42,101 bases of DNA. Origin: a virus. Position 1 is the first letter of the stretch; the number at the start of each line of letters is the position of its first letter. The notes under the pieces are model-generated. The model made no database searches and was not told where the DNA came from. It saw nothing but the letters and a program-made list of their open reading frames with translations. This document shows, piece after piece, positions 15,894 to 22,705 of the stretch. The position numbers and the translations under genes were made by a program. The DNA lies in IMG/VR virus record IMGVR_UViG_3300046673_000046, positions 1 through 42,101 of that record; one strand, 5' to 3'.

Positions 15894-17912
15894 TTAAACA
15901 TAAAACGGTCTGAACATTAATGTGAACTCGGCGACGCCGTTATCATCAACTCGTATCGTTATGAAGTGATAACCAGCGTGGTTCGCCATTCGCTTACTTC
16001 GCATCCATTTAGATTGCGTACACATCGCCCCACCACTTACTGCATGGATATGACGATCAAAAAAGTATCCTTGCTTGTGAGCGTGACCCATAAGCAGCAC
16101 ATTAGGTTTATCTCCGCCAGTTATACTCTCGATCAACTTCTGAATCCGATATGAAATTGCATATGAATTGTGCGTCCACAACGTCTTTCCGTTCCTTCTA
16201 ACCAAAATAAGTCCATTGGGAACTTCACAACAATATACCCGCCCTGAATAGTGGACAATTGTGGGCATCGTATTAACAGTCGGCGTTGATTGAACCGAAG
16301 TTACATTAACAGAGTCATCGGTTTTAGTTCTGTTAAACGTTATTTTATACCCTAACTTAATCGCGATTTCTGAAAAATCTTCTAACAATCTTTTACTTAT
16401 CGATCTATACCCAAATCCGCTGGCAGTAACCCACCCATCTCCTTTAACCATAGTCTCAAATACGATTTGCAAAACGGACGTATCACAATCTTTTAACCAT
16501 TTTGGAAGATATTTATTAGCGCTTTTATGCCCGCACTCAGCCTTTAAAAACTCTGATAGTTCTGCGCTATGGATTCTTATAACCCTATCAGATGCTCCGC
16601 ATCCACCCCCCAACCTTTCAGCCAAATCTAGTATCGCAGAATAATTTTCGGGGTTAACGGTTTTGTATTGGTGTATTCCGACGTAGTATTTTCTTGCGTG
16701 GCCTTCGGTTACATACCACGCTATTAATTCTGCCATATCGTCTATCGGAACATCGCCAAAATGATATGGCTTGTACCCATTATTCTTAGACCCCCTTGGT
16801 GGAATATTAACGGTTTCTGGTGTCGTCCCTTCCCATCCGTTCGAAACTTGCGTAAACTGCCATTTCTGTCTGCTATATTCATTTACAATATCGATTGCGT
16901 CTTTCCTGTGCCATTCGGTGTTTAATCTAGGATGAGACTTTGTAGGATACGTCAATGTTTCTTTTCTTTTCCACGTAGCGCATTCAGAAGCTTTTGTCCA
17001 CATACCATGATTCGGTGTTACCAAACAGTCTACACTTCTTGCCTTGAAATGAACCATACCACCATCGTAAGGCTCATCAGTGATATTTGTTGGATGTTGC
17101 CATTCAAACGTATGGTCTGCCTTGGTCATCGTTGCCACAAGATCTGTTTTCTCTAAAGTCTTAAACAGTTTCCAGCCATCACTAGTCATTATCTCTGTTG
17201 TATCATCAAAGCAACTTCCATCTTCACCGTGAAAGGCGCGTATTATTATTCCGCCGACTTCTATGTCCCCTTCATCACGCCCTATATATTCCGCATTAGG
17301 AACTGCATCACAAACATCCTGTATCATATTAGCGCCCATTGCCTCATACCACCTGTCGTGATTGCCAGAGATCAGGTATGTATGGAATGGTATCTTCAAT
17401 AGTTGGTTTACGGCGTATTCTTTTTGTGCTGCGTATCCGATATGCTTCAATTCGTAAAGTAGGTTATACTTTCTCGCATCCATTCCGTGTGTAAGATCGC
17501 CACCAAATATACAGAAGTGTGCCTCTCGTTCTTCGCATGTTTGAATGAAGTCGTCTAAGAACTCTTCATGATAATAAATCGATGACATATGCGAGTCAGT
17601 AAAGAAACCAAAGCGTATCTCTTCGCCAGTGTGGTCTAAGTTTACTTTTGGTGGTTCTACGGAGAACGTATTGATACTTTTTCCGATACTTATTGCCTTT
17701 AGTTCTTCGTGAGTGTATCGCCCTGTGATTCCTTCTATGTAGCGAGTTGCCCGTTGCTTTTTCCTATTCTCTCGCTGCCATTCGGTTCTGTGTGCGAGTT
17801 CTTTTTCTCGGTGCTCTACACGGTATATACGACTTGCTTCACGGCAGGCGTCACACGTCTTAAAGCCTTTAGACTCAATCGGTTTACCGCAGTGAGAGCA
17901 AAGTCTTTTCAA
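15894..17912 (-). CDS. metallophosphoesterase with zinc-finger N-terminus, interrupted by an intein
   Basis: A 672-residue precursor. The TTG at 17912 is chosen because it overlaps the upstream stop (TTGA) and follows GGAG by 8 nt; a TTG at 17930 is less well placed. Domains: N-terminal CxxC...CxxC zinc finger and a basic helix (about 1-65), then a calcineurin-like phosphoesterase with 'FFTDSH', 'GGDLTHG', 'SGNHDRWY' and 'GHAHKQG'. A 349-residue intein starts after 'HGEDGS'; removing it leaves about 323 residues. The mature enzyme is probably a DNA-processing nuclease or phosphatase of the Mre11/SbcD-like fold. It sits between the split terminase genes, so a role in packaging or end processing is possible. 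Confidence 0.85.
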   Translation of the reverse strand: MKRLCSHCGKPIESKGFKTCDACREASRIYRVEHREKELAHRTEWQRENRKKQRATRYIEGITGRYTHEELKAISIGKSINTFSVEPPKVNLDHTGEEIRFGFFTDSHMSSIYYHEEFLDDFIQTCEEREAHFCIFGGDLTHGMDARKYNLLYELKHIGYAAQKEYAVNQLLKIPFHTYLISGNHDRWYEAMGANMIQDVCDAVPNAEYIGRDEGDIEVGGIIIRAFHGEDGSCFDDTTEIMTSDGWKLFKTLEKTDLVATMTKADHTFEWQHPTNITDEPYDGGMVHFKARSVDCLVTPNHGMWTKASECATWKRKETLTYPTKSHPRLNTEWHRKDAIDIVNEYSRQKWQFTQVSNGWEGTTPETVNIPPRGSKNNGYKPYHFGDVPIDDMAELIAWYVTEGHARKYYVGIHQYKTVNPENYSAILDLAERLGGGCGASDRVIRIHSAELSEFLKAECGHKSANKYLPKWLKDCDTSVLQIVFETMVKGDGWVTASGFGYRSISKRLLEDFSEIAIKLGYKITFNRTKTDDSVNVTSVQSTPTVNTMPTIVHYSGRVYCCEVPNGLILVRRNGKTLWTHNSYAISYRIQKLIESITGGDKPNVLLMGHAHKQGYFFDRHIHAVSGGAMCTQSKWMRSKRMANHAGYHFITIRVDDNGVAEFTLMFRPFYV
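16167..17213 (-). other. intein with LAGLIDADG-type homing endonuclease
   Basis: A 349-residue in-frame insertion in the metallophosphoesterase. Block A: 'CFDDTTEIMTSDGWK' with Cys1; block B: 'CLVTPNHGMW' with the TxxH pair; two dodecapeptide-like motifs 'LIAWYVTEG' (about 163-171) and 'VFETMVKGDGW' (about 251-261); blocks F/G: 'VYCCEVPNGLILVRRNG' and terminal 'WTHN' followed by Ser+1. All residues needed for splicing are present. The extein joint would read 'HGEDGS/SYAISYR', within the conserved His-Gly motif of the phosphoesterase. Confidence 0.9.
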
Positions 17913-18073
17913 AAGAAGCTCTCCAACCAATCACCTAAGTGTTCTTCATTCTCATAGTGCAAATATTCAGTTAAAATCTTGAATATAAGTTGCTCATCGT
18001 TATCTTCAGCAAAGTAGTCTCTTTTAGAACGTATCTCTTCAAGGAGTTTTTGGGTTTCCGGGCTGAGATTCAT
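17909..18073 (-). CDS. small acidic helical protein
   Basis: A 54-residue protein (MNLSPETQKLLEEIRSKRDY...) following AAGGTGA. An alternative ATG lies one codon upstream. Its stop overlaps the TTG of the phosphoesterase gene, which helped to fix that start. It is helical and acidic, ending in 'LGDWLESFF'. The function is unknown. Confidence 0.6.
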   Translation of the reverse strand: MNLSPETQKLLEEIRSKRDYFAEDNDEQLIFKILTEYLHYENEEHLGDWLESFF

Positions 18074-18081
18074 CATTCACC

Positions 18082-18204
18082 TTAATGCATCAAATGCCCC
18101 AAGAAGAACCCAACTACAAAGATTATGATTAATAGGATTATGCCACCTGCAAGTGCATGGTCTTTCGGTGTTGGTTCTATCAAATCGCCCCATTCATCAT
18201 TCAT
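18082..18204 (-). CDS. single-pass membrane microprotein
   Basis: A 40-residue protein: a short acidic N-terminus, then a membrane helix (residues about 17-37, LAGGIILLIIIFVVGFFLGHL). It starts 2 nt after the terminase ATPase stop. Its role is unknown; small membrane proteins recur through the genome. Confidence 0.6.
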   Translation of the reverse strand: MNDEWGDLIEPTPKDHALAGGIILLIIIFVVGFFLGHLMH

Positions 18205-18206
18205 TC

Positions 18207-19037
18207 TTAATCAACCTCCAAATCCAAATCATCTCTGCTGAATATATCATCGTGAAACGCCCTGTCAATGTCCTCTGCTTTGAATACACTTGAAATTCCT
18301 TCAGCAAAATGGTTCATGTATTCTTGAAGAAACATCCAGTCGGGTTTTAATTGTTTTTCTTCTGCGAGAAAGTCCAGTGATATTCTCGGACACTGGTTAG
18401 CATTGAGCTTAATGCCTTGCCATCCACCAATGTTGCTTTGCTCATAATCATTCCAAACATCCCAAAAGAAACCACGCTTGCCGTGTGGTGTTGATAACAA
18501 GATTAACTTGCCTTCTGATACTGCGAGCATCGGCCGGATCGCTTCGGTGTATGTTTCATCGATTACTTGTGATGCTTCGTCTATGATTACCAGCGTCGGA
18601 CCTGAGAAACCACGTATTGATTGCGGGTGTTGTCCTGATAAGGTTATGATTCGAGAGCCGTTCTGTAGTTCGAGACGGTGTACGTTCTCGGTGACTGATA
18701 ATATTGGCGTATCTATCTCTTGATAGAATCGTGCGATCTTTCTAAAGGTTTCAGTTGCTTGGCGATAGATGTGTGAGACAACGAGAACAAGTGAGTTAGG
18801 ATTATTGAGTGCGTGGTGAAGTGCTACGACTGCGACTATTGTTGACTTGCCTGATTGCCTGGCACAGTTGAGTATGATGCGACTTGATTCTGATCTTAGA
18901 ACTTGAACTTGCCATGGATCGGGATCAATACCCAATGCCTTAGCGAACTGAACCGGATCGATAGCATACTTGAGTTCTCTGCGTTGCTGTTCGTTCAACG
19001 CTAAGAATATTTGATCGAATCTATCACTTACCGACAT
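18207..19037 (-). CDS. large terminase, ATPase domain as a separate gene
   Basis: A 276-residue protein containing only the packaging motor half of a large terminase. Walker A-like 'CARQSGKST' (58-66), Walker B with catalytic acid 'LVIIDEA' (149-155), and the coupling motif 'LLSTPHGKRGFF' (180-191). The sequence stops shortly after 'ISSVFKAEDIDRAF', the linker that normally leads into the nuclease domain, which is instead encoded at 14739-15566. It overlaps the small terminase gene by 14 nt. The protein powers DNA translocation through the portal. Confidence 0.9.
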   Translation of the reverse strand: MSVSDRFDQIFLALNEQQRRELKYAIDPVQFAKALGIDPDPWQVQVLRSESSRIILNCARQSGKSTIVAVVALHHALNNPNSLVLVVSHIYRQATETFRKIARFYQEIDTPILSVTENVHRLELQNGSRIITLSGQHPQSIRGFSGPTLVIIDEASQVIDETYTEAIRPMLAVSEGKLILLSTPHGKRGFFWDVWNDYEQSNIGGWQGIKLNANQCPRISLDFLAEEKQLKPDWMFLQEYMNHFAEGISSVFKAEDIDRAFHDDIFSRDDLDLEVD

Positions 19038-19548
19038 CTTCTAGTTCTTCCAGTTGTTCGCTGAGTCTGATTCGTTCTTCTAATGGCAGCGTGTTTAGCA
19101 CTTGTTTAAGTTTGGTTACGTCTGTGGTTGTTTTGACTTCGCCGCTTACGTCTATCTTTGTTTTATCAAGGCCGAGAACTTTCCATATTATATTTACTAT
19201 TGCAGTAACTCGTTCAGTGGTTGCATATGGTTTAGCCTCATCACTGAGCATCTTGTTTAATTCTTTTTTAAGAATTTCAGGAGCAATATCAAGTATATCG
19301 TCAGTGACGTTCTCGACTTTGGCCTGGTGTCTTTGTCTTCTTCTTTCTGCTAGGTATTCATCATACGAGGCTGCACGTTCTACCCAACTGTATTTAGAAC
19401 ACCACCCTGCGATGAGCGATCTATGCCTATGACACTTTTTGGCTACCTGTTCAATAGAGCGTGATGTCCCTAAGTTGCGGTATTCACAAAAAGCGGCGTA
19501 TGCTTTGGATGATTCTGCTCCTTTCATCCATCGCCGTGAGTCAGCCAT
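19024..19548 (-). CDS. small terminase subunit
   Basis: A 174-residue protein. The N-terminal 60 residues contain a helix-turn-helix of the terminase type ('SKAYAAFCEYRNLGTSRSIEQVAKKCHRHRSLIAGWCSKYSWVERAASYDEYL'), followed by helices for oligomerisation and an acidic C-terminus ('LEERIRLSEQLEELEDVGK') that would contact the large subunit. Its ATG overlaps the preceding stop (TAATG). It recognises viral DNA and recruits the packaging motor. Confidence 0.85.
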   Translation of the reverse strand: MADSRRWMKGAESSKAYAAFCEYRNLGTSRSIEQVAKKCHRHRSLIAGWCSKYSWVERAASYDEYLAERRRQRHQAKVENVTDDILDIAPEILKKELNKMLSDEAKPYATTERVTAIVNIIWKVLGLDKTKIDVSGEVKTTTDVTKLKQVLNTLPLEERIRLSEQLEELEDVGK

Positions 19549-19751
19549 TATTTGTGTTCAACCCCATTCAAATCATAAAGAAATATATGCCTTGTGCCTC
19601 GTTCCGTGCGAGTGACGCATCCTTTTTGAAATAATCGTTTGGTGAAGTAACTCGTTAATCCAACCGCTAACCCTGCTTCCTGTGCTATCTCAATGTTTGT
19701 CGCTGGTCTGCCAATCCTTACAAGAGCGTGATAAGCTTCTATTTGCGTTAT
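19548..19751 (-). CDS. winged-helix protein, probable AUA start
   Basis: A 67-codon frame: 'QIEAYHALVRIGRPATNIEIAQEAGLAVGLTSYFTKRLFQKGCVTRTERGTRHIFLYDL' has the layout of a winged helix-turn-helix (recognition helix about 36-46, wing at 'TRTERGTRHIFLY'). No ATG, GTG or TTG occurs in frame before the domain; an in-frame stop lies 7 codons upstream. ATA at 19749-19751 follows GGGCGTGAT (7 of 9 matches to GGAGGTGAT) by 3 nt. Its stop overlaps the small terminase ATG, so the frame is part of the operon. It is a likely regulator or DNA-end recognition accessory. Confidence 0.65.
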   Translation of the reverse strand: MTQIEAYHALVRIGRPATNIEIAQEAGLAVGLTSYFTKRLFQKGCVTRTERGTRHIFLYDLNGVEHK

Positions 19752-19786
19752 GGTATCACGCCCGTAGTTTTATGTTTTTGAGTTTG

Positions 19787-19981
19787 CTAGTACTGCTGAT
19801 ACTTCATCCTGGCTCCTCTTTTATTCCACGTACTTAAGAGCGGATTACTTTCTTCTCTGTGTGATATGCTTTGAGGTGTTTGGCAGAATGTGCATAAGAC
19901 ATGCACGTCGCCGTCGTGGTAGACTGTGCTTTCTACGAGTAGTATCGGTCTTCCGCAGTGCATGCACCGGACGGCGTTCAT
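19787..19981 (-). CDS. zinc-ribbon protein
   Basis: A 64-residue protein with CMHC and CTFC pairs 23 residues apart, and a basic C-terminus (TWNKRGARMKYQQY). GGTGAGCA precedes the ATG. It lies between the glycosidase/lectin gene and the small terminase region. Confidence 0.65.
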   Translation of the reverse strand: MNAVRCMHCGRPILLVESTVYHDGDVHVLCTFCQTPQSISHREESNPLLSTWNKRGARMKYQQY

Positions 19982-19988
19982 TGCTCAC

Positions 19989-21176
19989 CTACTGAATCGA
20001 AGTTGCTACCGCTAGCCATGTTGACCAGGCAGTTCCGTTCCATGACTTGCGGAATAGCACGTTGTTGATTCCTATTACTTCAATATCAATAGTTTTACCG
20101 TCTCTACTGATTGCTGATGGTCCTGTTCCTGCTTTGAGTCCTCCGCCCAGTGATGTCCATGGCAACCATGCTTTACCGTTCCATTCTTTTCGCCATACTG
20201 CGCCATTGGTCCCGCGAACAAAGACGTCTATTAAATCTCCGGTTGTCGTTACTGCTGTTGGTGCTGATGTGCATTGTCCGCCTAACGATTCCCATGCGTG
20301 TTGTGTTCCGTCAAATGCTCTATGCCATAAAGCGGTGTCTGATCCAACTGCAAATTCGTCAAATTCGTCAAGACGTCCTACAGCCCAAGAACATAGCGCT
20401 GGGGCGAATGCTGCAAAGGCGATTGGTTTCGGTGGTGGGGGTGGTGGTGCAGGACTGAATCGGTTCTTCATCGTTACATTTGTTGGCGGCCAAATAGCTT
20501 GCCACGCTTTATACCATGATTCAAATTCGTTGTAAACCGAGTTGGCATTTGAGCCATATCCGCCCCATACACCTATGCCTGCGAAGGTTATGCCGTTTGC
20601 TTCCATCTGCTGTGCGATGTTTATGTAATCTTGGGCCGTTGAATGATTTATCATCCACGTTCCCACGCACATGCCGATTTCTTTTACGCCGTGGGCCTTT
20701 GCGTGTTGCATCCCTGACCCCATGACGTCCCAACCCCATAGATCCGAGTTAGAATCATAGGTTTCCATATATGATGCAGCGCCGTGACCGCTGACCGGAC
20801 CTGGATGCGTTACATTCCATACGTCGTCGTCTGTGCCGCCGCCTGTGCCTTCACCGCCGTAATCGAGAAAGATGAGGTGACTCATTATAGAATCTATCTC
20901 TGCGGCCTGCTCTGATTCACCGCCAACTGCGTGCCAACCCTGGGTAGCTAGGTTTGCATTATATGAATCACTACCATTCCAACCTGCGGCCCCATCGTTG
21001 CCGTTATTTAGAATCGGACTTAAACCTGCTGCGTTGCAGTCAGATACGACGCTGGTTGGTGCGCTACTTCCGCCACCGTGAATGATATAGTGTAAATCAA
21101 TTATTCCCCCGCTTCTAAGCGCCGTTAGGTCGCTGTATGAATCCCCTGCTACAAAGTAAACTGCACTATGTGTCAT
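19989..21176 (-). CDS. glycosidase-like (TIM-barrel-type) domain with C-terminal lectin propeller
   Basis: A 395-residue protein with TTTAGGAGGATATTAA before the ATG. Residues 1-235 look like a barrel domain with candidate acids in 'FLDYGGEG' and 'SYMETYDSNSD', ending at 'GIGVWGGYGSN...WYKAWQAIWPP'. A Pro-rich linker (242-251) leads to repeats with 'W..LGG' and 'WRKEWNGKAWLPWTSLGG' of the PLL lectin type. The same 'Y-[IM]-E-T-Y' motif occurs in two tail-region proteins of this genome. It probably hydrolyses or binds an envelope polysaccharide during lysis or entry. The family is not one I can name with certainty. Confidence 0.75.
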   Translation of the reverse strand: MTHSAVYFVAGDSYSDLTALRSGGIIDLHYIIHGGGSSAPTSVVSDCNAAGLSPILNNGNDGAAGWNGSDSYNANLATQGWHAVGGESEQAAEIDSIMSHLIFLDYGGEGTGGGTDDDVWNVTHPGPVSGHGAASYMETYDSNSDLWGWDVMGSGMQHAKAHGVKEIGMCVGTWMINHSTAQDYINIAQQMEANGITFAGIGVWGGYGSNANSVYNEFESWYKAWQAIWPPTNVTMKNRFSPAPPPPPPKPIAFAAFAPALCSWAVGRLDEFDEFAVGSDTALWHRAFDGTQHAWESLGGQCTSAPTAVTTTGDLIDVFVRGTNGAVWRKEWNGKAWLPWTSLGGGLKAGTGPSAISRDGKTIDIEVIGINNVLFRKSWNGTAWSTWLAVATSIQ

Positions 21177-21192
21177 TTAATATCCTCCTAAA

Positions 21193-21318
21193 CTAAGCTC
21201 GGCAGCACACGTGATACCAAAGTGGTGACGTTCCCATAACCACTAGTAGCGTCGCGATGATGCCGCAGTAAAATCCTGTCGATACGTTGTCTTGCCACGT
21301 TGCGCGGCAAAAATCCAT
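21193..21318 (-). CDS. possible small membrane protein
   Basis: A 41-residue frame (MDFCRATWQDNVSTGFYCGI...) with one hydrophobic segment (YCGIIATLLVVMG). The frame is open for another 20 or so codons upstream (TNRWQAIDTIRRIKHP), but has no standard start near the GGAGG at about 21375. A competing 56-residue frame with an ATG (21188-21358) covers the same bases and looks less protein-like. One of the two is probably real; the membrane frame would be a holin candidate beside the glycosidase-like gene. Confidence 0.35.
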   Translation of the reverse strand: MDFCRATWQDNVSTGFYCGIIATLLVVMGTSPLWYHVCCRA

Positions 21319-21406
21319 CGGGTGTTTTATCCGCCGTATTGTATCTATTGCTTGCCATCTATTCGTTAGACCAACTCCTCCTATCTAAAGTGCAAAAGGA
21401 TTATCG

Positions 21407-21591
21407 AAAAAAAGCAAAGAAGGGTGGCAGAGTCGAGCCAGGGAGGTGAATGAACCCTGCGGCATATCCGGGAGGATTAGTCTAGATACGTAGACTCTGC
21501 CAATGATACTAATGGTTCTCCTCCGTCATAAACCCTTCTTGCGTTCATAGGTCTTTTCCCTAAGATAGATACGGGCTCCCGACCGTATCGA
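21407..21591 (-). ncRNA. candidate structured non-coding RNA
   Basis: A gene-free stretch with strong secondary structure. On the minus strand: TATA-like AGTTATAGTG (21614-21621), predicted start about 21591, a 7-bp hairpin (GATACGG/CCGTATC, 21568-21589), then a compound helix in which 18 contiguous bases (21417-21434) pair with two 9-base blocks, 21532-21540 and 21493-21501, separated by a 30-nt bulge. A 58-nt apical part contains a CAGGG/CCCTG hairpin. Seven T residues (21407-21413) follow, as for an archaeal terminator. GGAGGA in the bulge could pair with TCCTCC in the apex. It matches no class I know, and it is not a tRNA. Confidence 0.55.
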
Positions 21592-21629
21592 TGGTATTTA
21601 ATTGTTTCGATACACTATAACTTTTTCTG

Positions 21630-21746
21630 TTAATGCCCGGTAAAAAGCACAATAGTTAGGCGAATACTAAGTGCGACGATCCAGTATATCGCTAAATACC
21701 TGAGACCTTCGACGCTTAACGTCTTCGCTACGATTGTTTTACTCAT
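21630..21746 (-). CDS. small membrane protein
   Basis: A 38-residue protein with GGGAGGATTTAAAAA before the ATG and a hydrophobic helix (YLAIYWIVALSIRLTIVLF). It overlaps the end of the upstream gene by 8 nt. The candidate RNA begins about 40 nt after its stop. Confidence 0.55.
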   Translation of the reverse strand: MSKTIVAKTLSVEGLRYLAIYWIVALSIRLTIVLFTGH

Positions 21747-21921
21747 TTTTTAAATCCTCCCTAAATTCTGACGCTACAATATCGTGATGCAGTTTGAAAC
21801 ATTCACACACCCCGCCTTTCGAGACAGTTGCGCGGGAATCCTTGCAGCGCAGTTCACCTTTGACCTTATCGAAATGCACGTAGTTTGTATATTCACATCG
21901 AATACATTGCCAGTATGACAT
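21739..21921 (-). CDS. zinc-ribbon microprotein
   Basis: A 60-residue protein (MSYWQCIRCEYTNYVHFDKV...) with CIRC, a Cys in 'LRCKDSRA', and CECF, giving a four-Cys zinc site. GGGAGGATTAA precedes the ATG. The function is unknown. Confidence 0.6.
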   Translation of the reverse strand: MSYWQCIRCEYTNYVHFDKVKGELRCKDSRATVSKGGVCECFKLHHDIVASEFREDLKNE

Positions 21922-22206
21922 TTAATCCTCCCTTAGATGATTGAGAATGCAACGCCGTTCATTCGCAACCCGTTTAGTATAGATAACCTCCGCCTGTTCC
22001 AGGGTTTTAATACGGTATCTTACAACGTGGAGATGCGGCGGTTCAATGCGTTTCGATATACAACGCCACACTGATACGACGTTAATCCCTGGTCGCTCCT
22101 TGATGCACTGGATGATGTTTATGTCCAGTGCATCGAGGTCGCGTTCAATCTCTGCAATTTCTGCAACTGTCCAGCGTTGATGATACTGCGATCTTTGACG
22201 TTTTAT
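21922..22206 (-). CDS. winged-helix regulator, probable AUA start
   Basis: A 94-codon frame. 'LDALDINIIQCIKERPGINVVSVWRCISKRIEPPHLHVVRYRIKTLEQAEVI' reads as a winged helix of the Lrp/MarR kind. An in-frame stop lies 6 codons before the candidate start, with no ATG, GTG or TTG between. ATA at 22204-22206 is 9 nt after GGAGG. The 16-bp dyad (copy 3) lies 22 nt upstream, so this protein is a candidate to bind the dyad family and regulate itself. An internal CTG would remove the first helix and is less likely. Confidence 0.65.
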   Translation of the reverse strand: MKRQRSQYHQRWTVAEIAEIERDLDALDINIIQCIKERPGINVVSVWRCISKRIEPPHLHVVRYRIKTLEQAEVIYTKRVANERRCILNHLRED

Positions 22207-22228
22207 CGTGATGTGCCTCCGTTACACC

Positions 22229-22244
22229 GTTTACTATAGGAAAC
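22229..22244. promoter_or_regulatory. 16-bp dyad (operator candidate), copy 3
   Basis: GTTTACTATAGGAAAC: one base differs from the perfect dyad. It lies between the coiled-coil gene and the winged-helix gene. An ATTATAAT element, centred about 16 nt upstream on the minus strand, could be its TATA box. Confidence 0.6.
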
Positions 22245-22248
22245 AAAA

Positions 22249-22419
22249 TTATAATCCCTCTCGGTTCGAATCCAACTTCTCAATGCGGTCTTGCAGTTCT
22301 ACTATTACCCCCCATAACTTATCGTGCTCATCGTCTATCTTTTCAAATATCTTTTCATATTTGTTTGCTAACTCTTCGAGCTGGCTTGTATGTCCAGCAG
22401 TTTCGTCTTGTTTGTCCAT
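22249..22419 (-). CDS. coiled-coil microprotein
   Basis: A 56-residue protein (MDKQDETAGHTSQLEELANK...) with heptads over most of its length and an AACGAGGCAACAAC leader. It lies in the operon started at the dyad copy 4 and ends 5 nt before copy 3. Confidence 0.6.
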   Translation of the reverse strand: MDKQDETAGHTSQLEELANKYEKIFEKIDDEHDKLWGVIVELQDRIEKLDSNREGL

Positions 22420-22462
22420 GTTGTTGCCTCGTTACGAACTCCTTGAATTACTTCCCCTTCAA

Positions 22463-22495
22463 GGTCCTATTCCTGCTTTGAGTCCTCCGCCCAGT
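22463..22495. repeat. 33-bp segment shared with the lectin gene, in another frame
   Basis: This block matches 20119-20151 at 32 of 33 positions. At 20119-20151 it encodes the 'SLGGGLKAGTG' part of a lectin repeat; here it encodes the C-terminus 'DWAEDSKQE' of a coiled-coil microprotein and its stop, in a different frame. Confidence 0.85.
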
Positions 22496-22592
22496 CAGTC
22501 AAATCGTCGGCTGCGTCTTCCAGTTTTTCTATGAGTCTTTCAATTTTCTCTTCCAGTTTTTCTATGAGTCTTTCAATTTTCTTAATCATCAT
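22467..22592 (-). CDS. coiled-coil microprotein with internal duplication
   Basis: A 41-residue protein: MMIKKIERLIEKLEE, then the same 11-residue unit again, then an acidic C-terminus. The unit is an exact 33-bp tandem duplication in the DNA (22516-22548 and 22549-22581). The 3' end is shared with a lectin gene segment. It is the first gene after dyad copy 4. Confidence 0.6.
   Translation of the reverse strand: MMIKKIERLIEKLEEKIERLIEKLEDAADDLTDWAEDSKQE
22516..22581. repeat. exact tandem duplication, 2 x 33 bp
   Basis: Two identical 33-bp copies encode the 'KIERLIEKLEE/D' unit. A further 13-bp direct repeat (CCTTCAAGGTCCT) flanks the gene at 22456-22468 and 22595-22607. Confidence 0.85.
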
Positions 22593-22616
22593 CGCCTTCA
22601 AGGTCCTTTTTCCTAT

Positions 22617-22632
22617 GTTTACTATAGGAAAC
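22617..22632. promoter_or_regulatory. 16-bp dyad (operator candidate), copy 4
   Basis: GTTTACTATAGGAAAC, identical to copy 3, sits 24 nt before the first gene of a small operon. A TTTATGC element on the minus strand lies about 30 nt upstream. Confidence 0.6.
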
Positions 22633-22705
22633 ACGCATCAATTGTATCTTCTAAGCATAAAGATTCCTATTTGATTCTACTCAAGCTGTTCGATCTAAAA
22701 TTTTT

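Noticed and set aside
15500-18207. A group I or II intron between the two terminase parts
   Set aside because: The interval is full of ribosome-site-led genes, and I see no intron core or conserved splice boundaries; the ends of both frames look like natural domain ends.
21426-21501. A 76-nt segment closed by a 9-bp stem, like a tRNA acceptor stem
   Set aside because: No TTC-type T-loop, no proper D-arm or anticodon arm on either strand, and the stem continues into an outer helix. It fits better as part of a longer RNA.
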